From: Calothrix sp. PCC 7716
GTDB lineage: Bacteria > Cyanobacteriota > Cyanobacteriia > Cyanobacteriales > Nostocaceae
NCBI RefSeq assembly: GCF_019977735.1
Contig: NZ_AP025018.1
Span: forward strand, 6,452,580-6,516,579
Direction: 5' to 3'
DNA: 64,000 nt
The position numbers and the translations under genes were made by a program. Each line of letters begins with the position of its first letter. The first letter of the stretch is position 1. Of the stretch, positions 17,807 through 27,084 are shown piece by piece. Under the pieces are notes generated by a model. The model was not told where the DNA came from, did no database searches, and was given only the letters and a program-made list of their open reading frames with translations.

Positions 17807-18538
17807 ATGAAAAACTATTACTTAAGAATCTTTTCCATAGCTTCAATTATCACAATACTTATATTGTTAACGAGTAAAACGTTACTGAGCAGTAATAATA
17901 AAGCTAACGAAAACCAATCCTTAATAGAAGCAACTAAAACAGAAAAGCCACAACAATCACAAGTAGAATCATCTCAACAACAACAGTGGCGCCAACAATT
18001 ATCTGTACTACAGCAAAATTTAAAAAAATACCAGCAAGATGGTAATATTGCTCAAGAAATATCAACATTAAGTCAAATAGGTATTATTCATAACGAGCTA
18101 AATGAATATTCACAAGCATTGGAATATTTACAATTAGCCCAAACAAAGCTCAATTCATCAAATGTGGCGCCAAGGGAAAAATCTTTTATAGAATCCGAAC
18201 TACTTGTTGGTTTAGGAACTATTTATGCTGACCAAGGAAATTATCCTCAAGTTTTAGAAATTACAAGAAAAATATCTCAATCTAGCTCTTTAACTATAGG
18301 TGATTTGGGTAGCAATGCAAAACCGAAACCAGACAAAAAGCAAGCACCAGAAGTAGACGTAAGAAAAGATGCTTATACACTTTATAGCATTGCAAGCACA
18401 CAACAAAAACGTGGTAAAGTTCGTGAAGCATTACGCACTGCTGAAGAAGTATTAAAAATGCTCAGAACAGTAAATGAGAAAAACGGTGAACAAGAAGTTA
18501 CTAATTTTATTAATACTCTACGTCAACAATTACAGTAA
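17807..18538 (+). CDS. Membrane-anchored TPR protein
   Basis: 243 residues from the ATG at 17,807 (the upstream extension uses TTG). An N-terminal hydrophobic segment (IFSIASIITILILLTS) is a signal anchor or uncleaved signal. A Gln-rich linker follows, then two TPR-like pairs: EISTLSQIGIIHNELNEYSQ with ALEYLQLAQTKL, and KDAYTLYSIASTQQKRGKVR with EALRTAEEVLKML. It is probably exported and scaffolds other proteins. No operon partner is visible. Confidence 0.6.
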   Translation: MKNYYLRIFSIASIITILILLTSKTLLSSNNKANENQSLIEATKTEKPQQSQVESSQQQQWRQQLSVLQQNLKKYQQDGNIAQEISTLSQIGIIHNELNEYSQALEYLQLAQTKLNSSNVAPREKSFIESELLVGLGTIYADQGNYPQVLEITRKISQSSSLTIGDLGSNAKPKPDKKQAPEVDVRKDAYTLYSIASTQQKRGKVREALRTAEEVLKMLRTVNEKNGEQEVTNFINTLRQQLQ

Positions 18539-18672
18539 CTCTATTCTCAAAATATAAATAAAAAAGATAGAAGTTGAAATTTACATCAATCAACTTCTAT
18601 CAAACCTTTTACGTGCAATATACAAATATAGCCTTCAAGTATCGAACTATCTAGCTAAAAGTATTTTGCACC

Positions 18673-18894
18673 TTAACCGTTCAACATAACATCAGGGCAT
18701 CGTCTACGACAAACTTTTTTACCATTGATAATTTCACAGGTTAAAACAGGGTATCCACCTCCGTTACACTGTGCAATTAACTGTTGAGGTTTTAAGTTTG
18801 ATGAGGTTTGGGCTACAACTGGAATTACATTTATTAATAAGGCAGTTGCAGTTGAACCTAACGCAGCAAAACTAAAAATTGTTGACTTTTTCAT
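18673..18894 (-). CDS. Small secreted Cys-containing protein
   Basis: 73 residues from the ATG at 18,894. A typical signal peptide (MKKSTIFSFAALGSTATALL, cleavage probably after PVVAQ) is followed by a short mature part with four cysteines (AQCNGGGYPVLTCEIINGKK then CRRRCPDVM), likely two disulfides. Family not recognised. It stands alone. Confidence 0.55.
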   Translation of the reverse strand: MKKSTIFSFAALGSTATALLINVIPVVAQTSSNLKPQQLIAQCNGGGYPVLTCEIINGKKVCRRRCPDVMLNG

Positions 18895-19136
18895 GGTCAA
18901 TCTCACAAATATTGTATGTTTAATAGATTTGTAAGTTGTTATCCTTACCCATCTAAACATTTACATGTTCGGCTATTCAGGTTTATGCAATTTATTTCAC
19001 GAATATCATTTTATCAATATAAGCAGGCGCCGTTATGTGTGAAGTAATTACAGATTTTAATTCATCTGTGGCTCAATTAGTGCTTCAATTTTGTGTTTTG
19101 GTTAGGTTATCTGAAGATATATAAGAGTAAGTAAGT

Positions 19137-19182
19137 GGGAAAGTGGGAAAGTAGGAAAGTGGGAAAGCGCTAAAGCGCTTAT
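19137..19182. repeat. GTGGGAAA octamer repeat
   Basis: About four tandem units GTGGGAAA (one variant GTAGGAAA), then GCGCTAAAGCGC. Intergenic, STRR-like. Confidence 0.6.
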
Positions 19183-19201
19183 TACCAGTGGTTTCAGGGT
19201 T

Positions 19202-19879
19202 TTAATAGCTTTTGAATATGGCATAAATGTAGGCTATGGCTTCTGGAATTACTGTCCGTATTCCTTCGCTGGAACTCCACCATTTTTTTGCATCGTAACT
19301 GCGGGTTTCGGCGGCAATTACACCTATTTTTGTGTTAGGTAATACTTTTTTATATAGCATCCAGCTGCGTCGCGCGTGTACGTCATCGCTGAATAGGTTC
19401 ATTGATTCTAGTTTAATTGGAGATATTGCTAGTTTTTCTTTTAATTCAATCACTGATGCATATGTTCTATCTTTTCTTACGTCTGGTGTTGGTATTGGTA
19501 TTATTTTCTCATCGTCGGCGCCCATTGCTTTTAATGTCGCTGCGGCAAGGTTTGCAAAGTCTTTATATTCAGATAAATAGTATCCGCGTTGTAGGGGAAT
19601 GCCTGTAGTTATTATATGAGTATATGAACCCATTTCAAATTCATTTAATGCTTGTTTTAGTGCTTCGTCAGCAAGCCATCCTTCAACTACTAGTATATCG
19701 GCTTTGATGGGAGAGGTAACGGCGAGAAATGGTTGAACTTGAGTTATTATAATTGTAATTAAAGCTAGAATCAGCGTACTCGCTATTATCCAGCCTTGCA
19801 GTGTTAGAGTCAACATTTCTTGCCGTTTTACTAATTTAATATCAAAAGGTTTTTTCCTTTTACGAACTTTACTACGCAT
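19202..19879 (-). CDS. YdcF/ElyC-family (DUF218) membrane-anchored protein
   Basis: 225 residues. One N-terminal membrane helix (LQGWIIASTLILALITIIIT) then the DUF218 fold: ADILVVEGWLADEALKQALN, ITTGIPLQRGYY, AESMNLF-like SMNLFSDDVHARRSW. Related proteins (ElyC, SanA, YdcF) affect cell-envelope polymer synthesis; the active residues and substrate are not settled. It begins four bases after the stop of the DUF2301 gene, so the two form an operon. Confidence 0.7.
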   Translation of the reverse strand: MRSKVRKRKKPFDIKLVKRQEMLTLTLQGWIIASTLILALITIIITQVQPFLAVTSPIKADILVVEGWLADEALKQALNEFEMGSYTHIITTGIPLQRGYYLSEYKDFANLAAATLKAMGADDEKIIPIPTPDVRKDRTYASVIELKEKLAISPIKLESMNLFSDDVHARRSWMLYKKVLPNTKIGVIAAETRSYDAKKWWSSSEGIRTVIPEAIAYIYAIFKSY

Positions 19880-19883
19880 TTAG

Positions 19884-20522
19884 TTATGTTGAAGGTTGTC
19901 CCTTTTGTTGTGCTTTCAAGTAAGCAAACACTGATTTATCTCCAATATCCGGAGGAATTGCTTGGATTAATTTGCGTGTTGCAAAGACTACAAAAAATAT
20001 AGCCCAAATGCCTAATAATGCACGCTCCCACTGTAATGGTAAAATTCCTAGCATGTGTCCTAGTAGTAGTGTGGGTACTAGGGGAGTTAAAATTTTTGTT
20101 TCTAGGCGATTGAAACAAAATGCTTCTTTAAAGAAAATACCTGTGAGCGCTGCAAATGTAAAACCTATTCCTAGTATGGTTAATGGATGGGTGTATACAC
20201 TTACTGCAAAGGGTTGGGGGTCTGTGTGTGCGACAAATAAAGCTGCGATACTACCAATTACCCAGAATGCTTGTAACGCTCGATGTAGTGCTGCCATGTA
20301 TATGTGTATGAATAGCAAGCTGACACCTAGGGCTATACTAAAGCAGGTGTATAGGGGTGTTAAAAGTGGGTAGATGTTGGGGTTGTTATTGAATAATACT
20401 AAGATGGCGCCTGTTGCAAAGCATGATGCTGCTATTGCTAGACCTGCACGGTAGATTATTACTCCTCGACGGTCATCTGAATCTACTGTAAATTCGCCAA
20501 ACTGTCCTTGATATATTTCCAT
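19884..20522 (-). CDS. DUF2301 integral membrane protein
   Basis: 212 residues with about six membrane segments beginning near residue 27 (GLAIAASCFATGAILVLF) and a short cytoplasmic N-terminus (MEIYQGQFGEFTVDSDDRRG) typical of DUF2301 proteins of cyanobacteria. A KEAFCFNRLETK loop sits mid-protein. Function unknown. It is the first gene of a two-gene operon with the YdcF-like gene (four-base gap). Confidence 0.65.
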   Translation of the reverse strand: MEIYQGQFGEFTVDSDDRRGVIIYRAGLAIAASCFATGAILVLFNNNPNIYPLLTPLYTCFSIALGVSLLFIHIYMAALHRALQAFWVIGSIAALFVAHTDPQPFAVSVYTHPLTILGIGFTFAALTGIFFKEAFCFNRLETKILTPLVPTLLLGHMLGILPLQWERALLGIWAIFFVVFATRKLIQAIPPDIGDKSVFAYLKAQQKGQPST

Positions 20523-20598
20523 ATATTATTCCTTTGCGGGTGGGTTGGGATGAGAGGACGGGTTTACATATATCCTAATTGGTGATGAAGATTTTAGG

Positions 20599-21387
20599 TT
20601 AACCTGTCCCTACCTCTACCGTTTGCGCTAATTGTATATTTAACTGTTGTTGGGCGTTACCTCTATTAATTGCTATTTCTACCCAACCTTCACTTCCTAC
20701 TAGTGCAACTGCACTGCCAACGGGTACACTGTTGTATGTTGCTCCTCCTTTTATCTTTAAGTTACCTACTACGATATGCCAAGTTTTACCTTCTACGTAG
20801 CTTCCGGGTATGTTGGTGATTAGATTTCCGAATATGTCTATATATTGGATGCAACCTACGGCACCTGTGGTAATGTAACAACATTTGGGCAAGTCAAGTT
20901 CTACCAAACTATCTATATCTATTTCCCTACCTAAATTTTTTATTGGAACACCACTGGCAAGATGTGCAGCACACGGAGCAAAGATGTCTCGACCGTGAAA
21001 GGTATGGCTAGGATTTGGAACTCTCCAATATTGTGGTTTTGTTAGTTCTACTGCTCGAATCGCTCGACTTTGACTTAATACCCCACTAATTATGCCATTA
21101 TCTGGCGCCACCAAAAACCCATGTGCAAATTCTACGGCAACGGCACGTCGCGTACTTCCAACACCTGGGTCAACCACTGCCATGTGTACTGTTCCTGTTG
21201 GAAAATAGGGACAAGCACTCATTAAACAAAACCGCGCAGCAGCTATATTTTGTGGTGAAATTTGGTGCGTTAAGTCTATCACCCTGATTTCTGGGTTAAT
21301 TCGAGCTATTACACCCTTCATTACACCCACATAAATATCACTTAAACCAAAATCGCTTAACAAGGTAAGCAGTTGTGGAAAAATCAT
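20599..21387 (-). CDS. SAM hydroxide adenosyltransferase (DUF62)
   Basis: 262 residues from the ATG of MIFPQLLTLLSDFG; the longer frame begins with TTG. Family motifs include LLSDFGLSDIYVGVMKGVI with the conserved Asp, VDPGVGSTRR, and VAPDNGI near residue 90, then FHGRDIFAPCAA. These enzymes split S-adenosylmethionine with water to adenosine and methionine and are relatives of the fluorinase and chlorinase; the DNG and RDIF motifs fit the hydroxide type. It is divergent from pirA, and the NtcA box for pirA lies in the shared upstream region. Confidence 0.85.
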   Translation of the reverse strand: MIFPQLLTLLSDFGLSDIYVGVMKGVIARINPEIRVIDLTHQISPQNIAAARFCLMSACPYFPTGTVHMAVVDPGVGSTRRAVAVEFAHGFLVAPDNGIISGVLSQSRAIRAVELTKPQYWRVPNPSHTFHGRDIFAPCAAHLASGVPIKNLGREIDIDSLVELDLPKCCYITTGAVGCIQYIDIFGNLITNIPGSYVEGKTWHIVVGNLKIKGGATYNSVPVGSAVALVGSEGWVEIAINRGNAQQQLNIQLAQTVEVGTG

Positions 21388-21443
21388 CGTGTTATCACAT
21401 AGACACTTATCTTGCTTGCTACATGATAAATAATTACATTTCT

Positions 21444-21457
21444 GTAACAACAGTTAC
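21444..21457. promoter_or_regulatory. NtcA-binding site upstream of pirA
   Basis: GTA-N8-TAC, a perfect consensus NtcA box, is at 21,444-21,457. A candidate minus-10 element TATTAT is at 21,471-21,476, only 13 bases downstream, so the box would cover the minus-35 region. That placement suits repression by NtcA rather than class II activation (usual spacing about 22), as known for PII/GS-regulator genes in Synechocystis. Confidence 0.6.
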
Positions 21458-21520
21458 CGAATTTATGCTATATTATGAATACAAGACATAGATATTTATA
21501 GATGATAGAGGCAAATTACT

Positions 21521-21676
21521 ATGATTCGTAACAAGTTTGAGGCTGCCGAAAAAGCGCGCGAAGCACACAAACAAAGCATTAAAAAGAATTTAGAGCATCG
21601 TCTAGAAGTTGCTATAACCAAAGGTGATGAGAACTTAATCCGTCAAATTGAAGCCGAAATGCAATATTTCAATTAA
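21521..21676 (+). CDS. pirA: PirA-like PII-interacting regulator of arginine synthesis
   Basis: 51 residues, MIRNKFEAAEKAREAHKQSI then KKNLEHRLEVAITKGDENLI and RQIEAEMQYFN. The AEKAREAHK...LEHRLEVA..KGD..LIRQ.EAE pattern is that of the small cyanobacterial PirA family, which binds the signal protein PII and so controls N-acetylglutamate kinase and flux into arginine. The consensus NtcA box upstream supports a nitrogen-control role. A 13-base-arm hairpin follows. The gene is short and was recognised from memory of the family, so the name is likely but not certain. Confidence 0.7.
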   Translation: MIRNKFEAAEKAREAHKQSIKKNLEHRLEVAITKGDENLIRQIEAEMQYFN

Positions 21677-21688
21677 CCCATCACATAA

Positions 21689-21720
21689 AGAAACCGGGTT
21701 TCCGTAGAAACCCGGTTTCT
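21689..21720. terminator. Bidirectional hairpin after pirA
   Basis: Perfect 13-base arms AGAAACCGGGTTT / AAACCCGGTTTCT around a six-base loop, lying between the convergent pirA and methyltransferase-like genes. It is also a member of the AGAAACCnGGTTTCT repeat family. Confidence 0.65.
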
Positions 21721-21723
21721 GTT

Positions 21724-22596
21724 TTACAAAATAATTCCCAACATCCCCAAAATCTCATTCACAGGAGCTTTGCTAATTTCTAGCTCCATAATTATATTGA
21801 ACAAATGCTTTGGTATATATGTACTTCTAGAAATTGTTTTGCTTCCTGTGTTTAATTCCCAGTCATACCAAGGTTGGTCATACTGCTTACCATTTTTTTT
21901 AGTCACAGTTCTAAAATGAATTCTTCCCGTTCCTTTTCCTCTGCTTCTCCTTTTGGTACTACTGGTTAACTCAACTGGTAGTACTTCATCGTTTGATGGT
22001 AGTTGCTGCGCTTCATCTGACTTCCAAATTGGAAGGTAGACTATACCATGCGGTTCAAATACTTCTTTGAATCCATACTGGTTATTTCCCCAGTAAACAA
22101 AACAGTGAGACTGTGTTGCTGATAAATTGGGTTGATAATTTGCATCTAAAAATGTAATTCGTTCTTTCCAAAAACAAACTGGTTGAGTCTTTAATACTGA
22201 ATTTAACCAGTCTGTATCCGTCTGTGCTGGCAAAAGAGCAATCGCTTCACTGACTCTACCACTTGATACTTCGGCAGTTAATTTTGCTATCCACTTATCT
22301 GGATGAGAAGAAGGTGGGGACAGGAAAAGGCGCCCATTCCACTCATGTTCTAATCCATCATCTATTCTGGTGTAATGGGAACGTGCTGGAATATTCTTAT
22401 TACCCTCTGCACAAGGGTCTAAGTCAATCTGATTTAAAACCCTCTGTACAAGGGAGATAATATTTGGTGGAGTGTACCATTCATCTAAATGTTGGGTATT
22501 CGTTGTATAGTAAGCACTCGGACTTTCTTGAATCACAACGCGCGTTGCTCCCAAGTTTTGGTACTTCAAAGAGTACCGATTGATTACATTAACCAT
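21724..22596 (-). CDS. Phage-type adenine methyltransferase homologue with altered catalytic motif
   Basis: 290 residues. It has the landmarks of phage N6-adenine methyltransferases (PF05869-like): EWYTPPNII near residue 40, LDPCAEG near 58, and a motif-IV position reading LFLSPPSS where catalytic members have NPPY. The related gene at 58,668-59,901 reads VFLNPPYS at the same place. After residue about 205 comes a basic C-terminal module (GTGRIHFRTVTKKNGKQY ... TYIPKHLF ... LGMLGI) shared with that gene, where it occurs twice. The loss of Asn and Tyr suggests it no longer methylates DNA and may only bind it. It marks the start of the plasmid-like region. Confidence 0.65.
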   Translation of the reverse strand: MVNVINRYSLKYQNLGATRVVIQESPSAYYTTNTQHLDEWYTPPNIISLVQRVLNQIDLDPCAEGNKNIPARSHYTRIDDGLEHEWNGRLFLSPPSSHPDKWIAKLTAEVSSGRVSEAIALLPAQTDTDWLNSVLKTQPVCFWKERITFLDANYQPNLSATQSHCFVYWGNNQYGFKEVFEPHGIVYLPIWKSDEAQQLPSNDEVLPVELTSSTKRRSRGKGTGRIHFRTVTKKNGKQYDQPWYDWELNTGSKTISRSTYIPKHLFNIIMELEISKAPVNEILGMLGIIL

Positions 22597-22892
22597 TTTT
22601 AACAGCCATTATTGATTTTTCCGCAGAAATCTCTTTTTACGTGTGTTACCGTTCCCGCTTTACCACCAAAGTGTGCTATTAAAACCATGATTAATTCTGT
22701 AAATGAGCGTCAGATGGTATCGGGTTGCAGTATTAAGTTTTGTCTCTTTCAAGAGCTATAGCGTCTGAGTACTTACAAACTGTTACCTCCGCGATTATTT
22801 TGATAGTATTGAGAAGTAAGTTAATTCGCTATTATAAATTAAGCCACTACTGAATATTATAACCTAAATTCAGTCATGGCGTAACCAAACTT

Positions 22893-23243
22893 ATGAATTT
22901 TTCACAGGCTTTGGATAGAACCCTCGAAAAGTATGGGATTAGTGCTAAGTGGCTGTCTGAGCAAACAGGTGTTTCTCAGCAGATGATTAGTGGTTTTCGG
23001 CGGGGTCAACAGCGAATTTATTCTGATAGTCTAGAGCGACTATTAGCTGGATTACCCTCGGAAGCTAAGAATTATCTGTTATGCCAATTAGGAGAAGTTG
23101 ATACAAATAAGATAGATATACGCTCGTTGGTGCTATCGGCATCACCGACCGAAAAAGCAGAAATTTTAAATACACTCGCTAATTGGGTACTTTTAAGCAA
23201 AGAAGAAATAGCACAAAACGCGGAATTAGTCAAGATTAGATAA
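22893..23243 (+). CDS. XRE-family DNA-binding protein
   Basis: 116 residues. An N-terminal helix-turn-helix (LEKYGISAKWLSEQTGVSQQ then MISGFRRGQQRI) occupies residues 10-45; the rest is helical. It resembles the 127-residue XRE protein at 34,727, with the same order of an HTH then LPSEAKNYLLCQLG versus VPEEAKNWYVSQLLG and a C-terminal SASPTEKAEILNTLANWV versus ESAPIEERAEALRLLADLV. They are therefore paralogues within the element. It probably represses element promoters. The Tn7-like left end begins 194 bases after its stop. Confidence 0.7.
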   Translation: MNFSQALDRTLEKYGISAKWLSEQTGVSQQMISGFRRGQQRIYSDSLERLLAGLPSEAKNYLLCQLGEVDTNKIDIRSLVLSASPTEKAEILNTLANWVLLSKEEIAQNAELVKIR

Positions 23244-23437
23244 ATCCTATCAATAAATAATTGAATGGATTTACCAGGCTATTATGTGCTGTGTACTTTT
23301 GTGCTGGCTTCTGAAGCAGGCGCCGATAATAAAATACATTATTCAGTAAGTAACTTCATCACTATAAATTTTTTTAAAGTTATTGGTAGCAAAAGAGTAT
23401 TTATATACCATTTTACTTAATACTAAGTTCGATTAGT

Positions 23438-23587
23438 TGTATAAATATAATAAAGTTGGATACTGACAGGGACGCTCAAGCCTTGATTTGCCGTTAGGTA
23501 CTGGATAGCTATTTATAATAAAGTTGGAAACTGAGGCGCCCAGTCGTTCGGATAAGAGCGTTTATGATCATAATAAAGTTGGAAACT
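23438..23587 (+). repeat. Tn7-like left end: three TnsB-type sites
   Basis: Core ATAATAAAGTTGGAAACT at 23,447-23,464 (two mismatches fewer than perfect: GGATACT variant), 23,515-23,532 and 23,570-23,587, spaced 68 and 55 bases apart. Spaced sites of one orientation are the layout of the Tn7 left end. The outermost copy starts nine bases inside the terminal TGT. Confidence 0.85.
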
Positions 23588-23608
23588 GTTACAAAAGTAT
23601 ACATTACA

Positions 23609-25552
23609 TTACTTAAATTTACTTAAAAATTCTAAAGCAATATCAATTGCTTCTTTGACTTGAGGCTCTTCGACAATTGTTGAACTCGCCAAGCCTGCTC
23701 GACGCAAGAGTTGATAGCGCTTCGGGCAAAACATCTTTTGTCGAAAGCTCTCAGTTGCCCATTTTAGACGACGAATAGCAAAATCCTTATAACTTTCAAG
23801 CTTTGATGATATAACCTCTGAAGTTAAAGGCAATTTGTTACGCATCTTTTTGCGGAACAGGTCTGGACGGTTAATAGCAGCGCAAATTGCTTTTATTGTT
23901 ATTCTTTCTGGACGACCAGGAGCATTTTGAATCAAATTTGCTGCACTTGTAACTGCTTGAGATAGCTCAATATCGCGTTTAGACCAGTTTACTAACGTTC
24001 TGGCTCCTCCTTTATTTCGAGGTGGTAGATGAGCTGAAAACCATTGATAATCTCGCTTATAAAGCCAGCTATAAATAGAATGATATTTTTGTATTAGAAA
24101 CGAATGCGTTGCTTGTGGATATTTTTCTAAAATATCAAGCCAAGAAGCACGTAACTGTTCTCGTTTTTCTTGAAATGTTTTTTGATTTTTGGTATCAAAA
24201 CGTAAATCCTTATCAGTAAGTTTTGATTGATATCGCGATCCAACACGAGGAAATTCTAGGCCGAGCTTAACGGCACGTTCTTTGATAGTTCTACCAGTAA
24301 CACCAAGGCGGCGTGCAATTTCACATAAACTTAGGGATGAATCTATCCAAAAAGTTCTTAAAGCTGTTTCCCATGATTGACTGTTAGGAGAACAGCGGGA
24401 ATAAGAAAATTTATCATCTATTGATGAATTAGTAACAATTCTTGAGTAACCGAAGCCACAAGCACAATGAAACTTACCGACGGGTTTCTTAGCTGAGTTT
24501 ACGCAAGTTATACTATATTTATTAATTGTTAATTGTCCAAAATGCTCACTCGTTGGATCAAGACAAGGCCAAGGACCATCACCAAATGGTTTAAAAATAT
24601 TTATCGAATAATCGTTTTGAAAAAAATCTGATGCTGTTAATCCTAAAAATTGAATAAGTAAAAGATGATGGATTGGGTGACTAGCTGCATTTTTATTGAA
24701 ACTATGTACTAAATTAATTAGCCAATTAGTATTTTTAGTTTTGTCAATTGAACATGACAGTTTCTTCAATAAATCATTAGGATAGTAGCTTAAAAACTCT
24801 GGAACTAAAGCTGTAATATTGACAGTTTTATTCGGATAAGCTAATTGACGGTCAAGCAAATTTATCATATATTTGTCACGCAATAAAGAGTACCCTGGTA
24901 CTGTTCTATAATGATTTAATAACCAAAAAACATCATTAGCGATTTGCATCATATGTTTATGAGAAATATTTGATAAGTCAAGAAAAGAGTATGATGCTAT
25001 TTTAATAGCTTCGGATGCTGGTACAAAAAGTGCAGGTTGATTTCTATCTCTTACTTGTGCATGGCTGATTTCTAGAAAAAGTTGATGTTTTGAACATACA
25101 AACACACCAGGAATTTGATGGAGACGATGCCAGTACAATTCACCAAAATTTTCTAAGTCTTCTTCGGCGCATTTTGGACAAAATCTTAACCATCTTGGAG
25201 ACTCAATCGCTGTGCGGTAAAGGCTTAAACAACTATAGATTGGAAAGTTATTCAAACCACTCATACTATCGACTAAACGTTTAACTCGAAATTCTGTTAA
25301 AAATGGACTATAAAATCGCAAAAGAGTGTGGTTATCAATGAGTTGCTCAACTGTATATTTATGTCCCAATGGTAAAACAGAAATAAGATGATCAAGGTAA
25401 CACGGTAATTCTATAATTGCTGTATTACATTTAGTACCAAATAATTCAGACGCGATACTTTTGACTTGTCCATATTGCACGCGACTGCTGTATCTTGCAC
25501 AAATACTGTAAAGTAGCTCATCCGGATAGGGGTCGGGGAAAAAACCAATCAT
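23609..25552 (-). CDS. tnsD: TnsD/TniQ-family target selector
   Basis: 647 residues. The TniQ domain fills the N-terminus (GFFPDPYPDELLYSICARYS) and includes a zinc motif, CPKCAEED near residue 127 with CSKH about 28 residues later. A second Cys motif (FHCACGFGYSRI) lies near residue 360, and a helix-turn-helix (SLCEIARRLGVTGRTIKERA) near 410. The length and extra DNA-binding parts are those of TnsD, which finds a fixed attachment site, rather than of the short TniQ used by CRISPR-guided elements. AAGGAGA precedes the ATG. It follows tnsC by eight bases. Confidence 0.88.
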   Translation of the reverse strand: MIGFFPDPYPDELLYSICARYSSRVQYGQVKSIASELFGTKCNTAIIELPCYLDHLISVLPLGHKYTVEQLIDNHTLLRFYSPFLTEFRVKRLVDSMSGLNNFPIYSCLSLYRTAIESPRWLRFCPKCAEEDLENFGELYWHRLHQIPGVFVCSKHQLFLEISHAQVRDRNQPALFVPASEAIKIASYSFLDLSNISHKHMMQIANDVFWLLNHYRTVPGYSLLRDKYMINLLDRQLAYPNKTVNITALVPEFLSYYPNDLLKKLSCSIDKTKNTNWLINLVHSFNKNAASHPIHHLLLIQFLGLTASDFFQNDYSINIFKPFGDGPWPCLDPTSEHFGQLTINKYSITCVNSAKKPVGKFHCACGFGYSRIVTNSSIDDKFSYSRCSPNSQSWETALRTFWIDSSLSLCEIARRLGVTGRTIKERAVKLGLEFPRVGSRYQSKLTDKDLRFDTKNQKTFQEKREQLRASWLDILEKYPQATHSFLIQKYHSIYSWLYKRDYQWFSAHLPPRNKGGARTLVNWSKRDIELSQAVTSAANLIQNAPGRPERITIKAICAAINRPDLFRKKMRNKLPLTSEVISSKLESYKDFAIRRLKWATESFRQKMFCPKRYQLLRRAGLASSTIVEEPQVKEAIDIALEFLSKFK

Positions 25553-25560
25553 TTGTCTCC

Positions 25561-27084
25561 TTATAAAGTTATAAATTCGGTAGCTGGTCGGATATAACCT
25601 TTCAGTTTAAGTTCTTCATAAACAGTAACTTTATTGTGTAAATTAGAATTATTGATTGCTAATAATCCATCTTGATTTGGCTTCAGAGTAGGATTTTTAA
25701 CTGTTTTTTTTTGTTCTTTTTCCAAATCGGAAATTTCTAATTTTACCAACTCGGACTCAGGCAAACTTTTTTGAACAATCGGTGAAGAGCTAAGTTTACC
25801 ATGCACCTTTATATTATTAGTAGCTGATTTAATTACTGATGTAATATCAGTCGGATAAATATCATCAATATTATGTAGAACCTTGGTATTGCCTGTTTTT
25901 AATGCATCTAATATTGGTCTAGCTAAACGTAAGCTATCTGCTGCTACTGACTTAATTACCCCTTCATTAACAACCTCACTTTCAGTTGTCATTGCTCGAA
26001 TTTGTGCAAGCATATAAACTTTAACAGCAAAGTCAGTAATCCCAGCACTACTCTCATAAAGAGCATGACTTACTTCGGAAGTTAAGGGACAAGATTTTTT
26101 AACATACTGATACCGCCAAAGTGATTCAATAAATAATTCCCAAACATCATCTTCTTTCATTGAGTCCCATATTAAATCTCCTTGCCCACTACCTCGGCGA
26201 GCTTGACGAAATTCTCCACTCAAAATTGACATAGCTTTATATGTTCCCACTAAAACAACAGGAACACCAATTGTATTAACTAATTGCACAAAGAAATTAA
26301 GCATTTTATTAGCTCCGCCACTCTTAGCTTCGTTCAAGTGCTGAATTTCATCGATAACTAAAACTCCAATACAGTGTAACGAAGCGATACGAGCCATATT
26401 AGGGATTAATTCATCTACTGTACGACGTGATGAAATATAATTTTTCGAGTAATTAGTTTTTAAAACTTCATCGACAGCTTGAAAAAAATTGAGACATAAT
26501 CCTTTTATAGAACCGTCGAAAGGGCAATCAAGCTTAAGCCATACAATTTGGCAATGAGTAAAATTCTTATTTTTGTAGCGATTGTGAACAATTATTTGAG
26601 GGTATAAGGATAAAATTGCTGACACAGCAGTAGTTTTTCCAATACCTGAAATACCAATTATGGTAAAGCCATAAGCTGACGTATACATATAGTTTGGTGG
26701 AATTTCATCGTTCGATAAAGTCTCAATCCGATTTTTTGAGTTTTTCCAAAAATCAATCATGATTGGATTTCTAAATTGGTATCCTCCTCGAATTAAACGA
26801 GAAAATCTTGCTTCCAGGTCTAAGTGAACCGGAAGAGGTTGAAAGAAACGAAGCACATTCTGAGCTAAATGCAAGCGTAAATGTAAAGGTAGATCACGCT
26901 CTTTTTCATCATAACTTGGGTAATTTGCAATTGAGCTTATTACCTCTGATGAGCTTAAAATTTTAGGTAATGCTTCGATAAGAGGATTGTCACGATAACT
27001 AGAAATTAGTGGGTCTTGGTACTCTGCTCGTACAACTTTTCCTGAACCAACTATAAGTGGTAGTTTTGAATTATTTTGAGTCAT
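25561..27084 (-). CDS. tnsC: TnsC/TniB AAA+ ATPase
   Basis: 507 residues. Walker A GISGIGKTTAV is near residue 143 and Walker B VLVIDEIQHL near residue 238, with a sensor-like VPVVLVGTYKA after it: the AAA+ core of TnsC. It links target selection by TnsD to the TnsAB transposase. The C-terminal 100 residues are low-complexity and may bind partners. Its ATG overlaps the tnsB stop by four bases (ATGA), so expression is coupled. Confidence 0.9.
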   Translation of the reverse strand: MTQNNSKLPLIVGSGKVVRAEYQDPLISSYRDNPLIEALPKILSSSEVISSIANYPSYDEKERDLPLHLRLHLAQNVLRFFQPLPVHLDLEARFSRLIRGGYQFRNPIMIDFWKNSKNRIETLSNDEIPPNYMYTSAYGFTIIGISGIGKTTAVSAILSLYPQIIVHNRYKNKNFTHCQIVWLKLDCPFDGSIKGLCLNFFQAVDEVLKTNYSKNYISSRRTVDELIPNMARIASLHCIGVLVIDEIQHLNEAKSGGANKMLNFFVQLVNTIGVPVVLVGTYKAMSILSGEFRQARRGSGQGDLIWDSMKEDDVWELFIESLWRYQYVKKSCPLTSEVSHALYESSAGITDFAVKVYMLAQIRAMTTESEVVNEGVIKSVAADSLRLARPILDALKTGNTKVLHNIDDIYPTDITSVIKSATNNIKVHGKLSSSPIVQKSLPESELVKLEISDLEKEQKKTVKNPTLKPNQDGLLAINNSNLHNKVTVYEELKLKGYIRPATEFITL

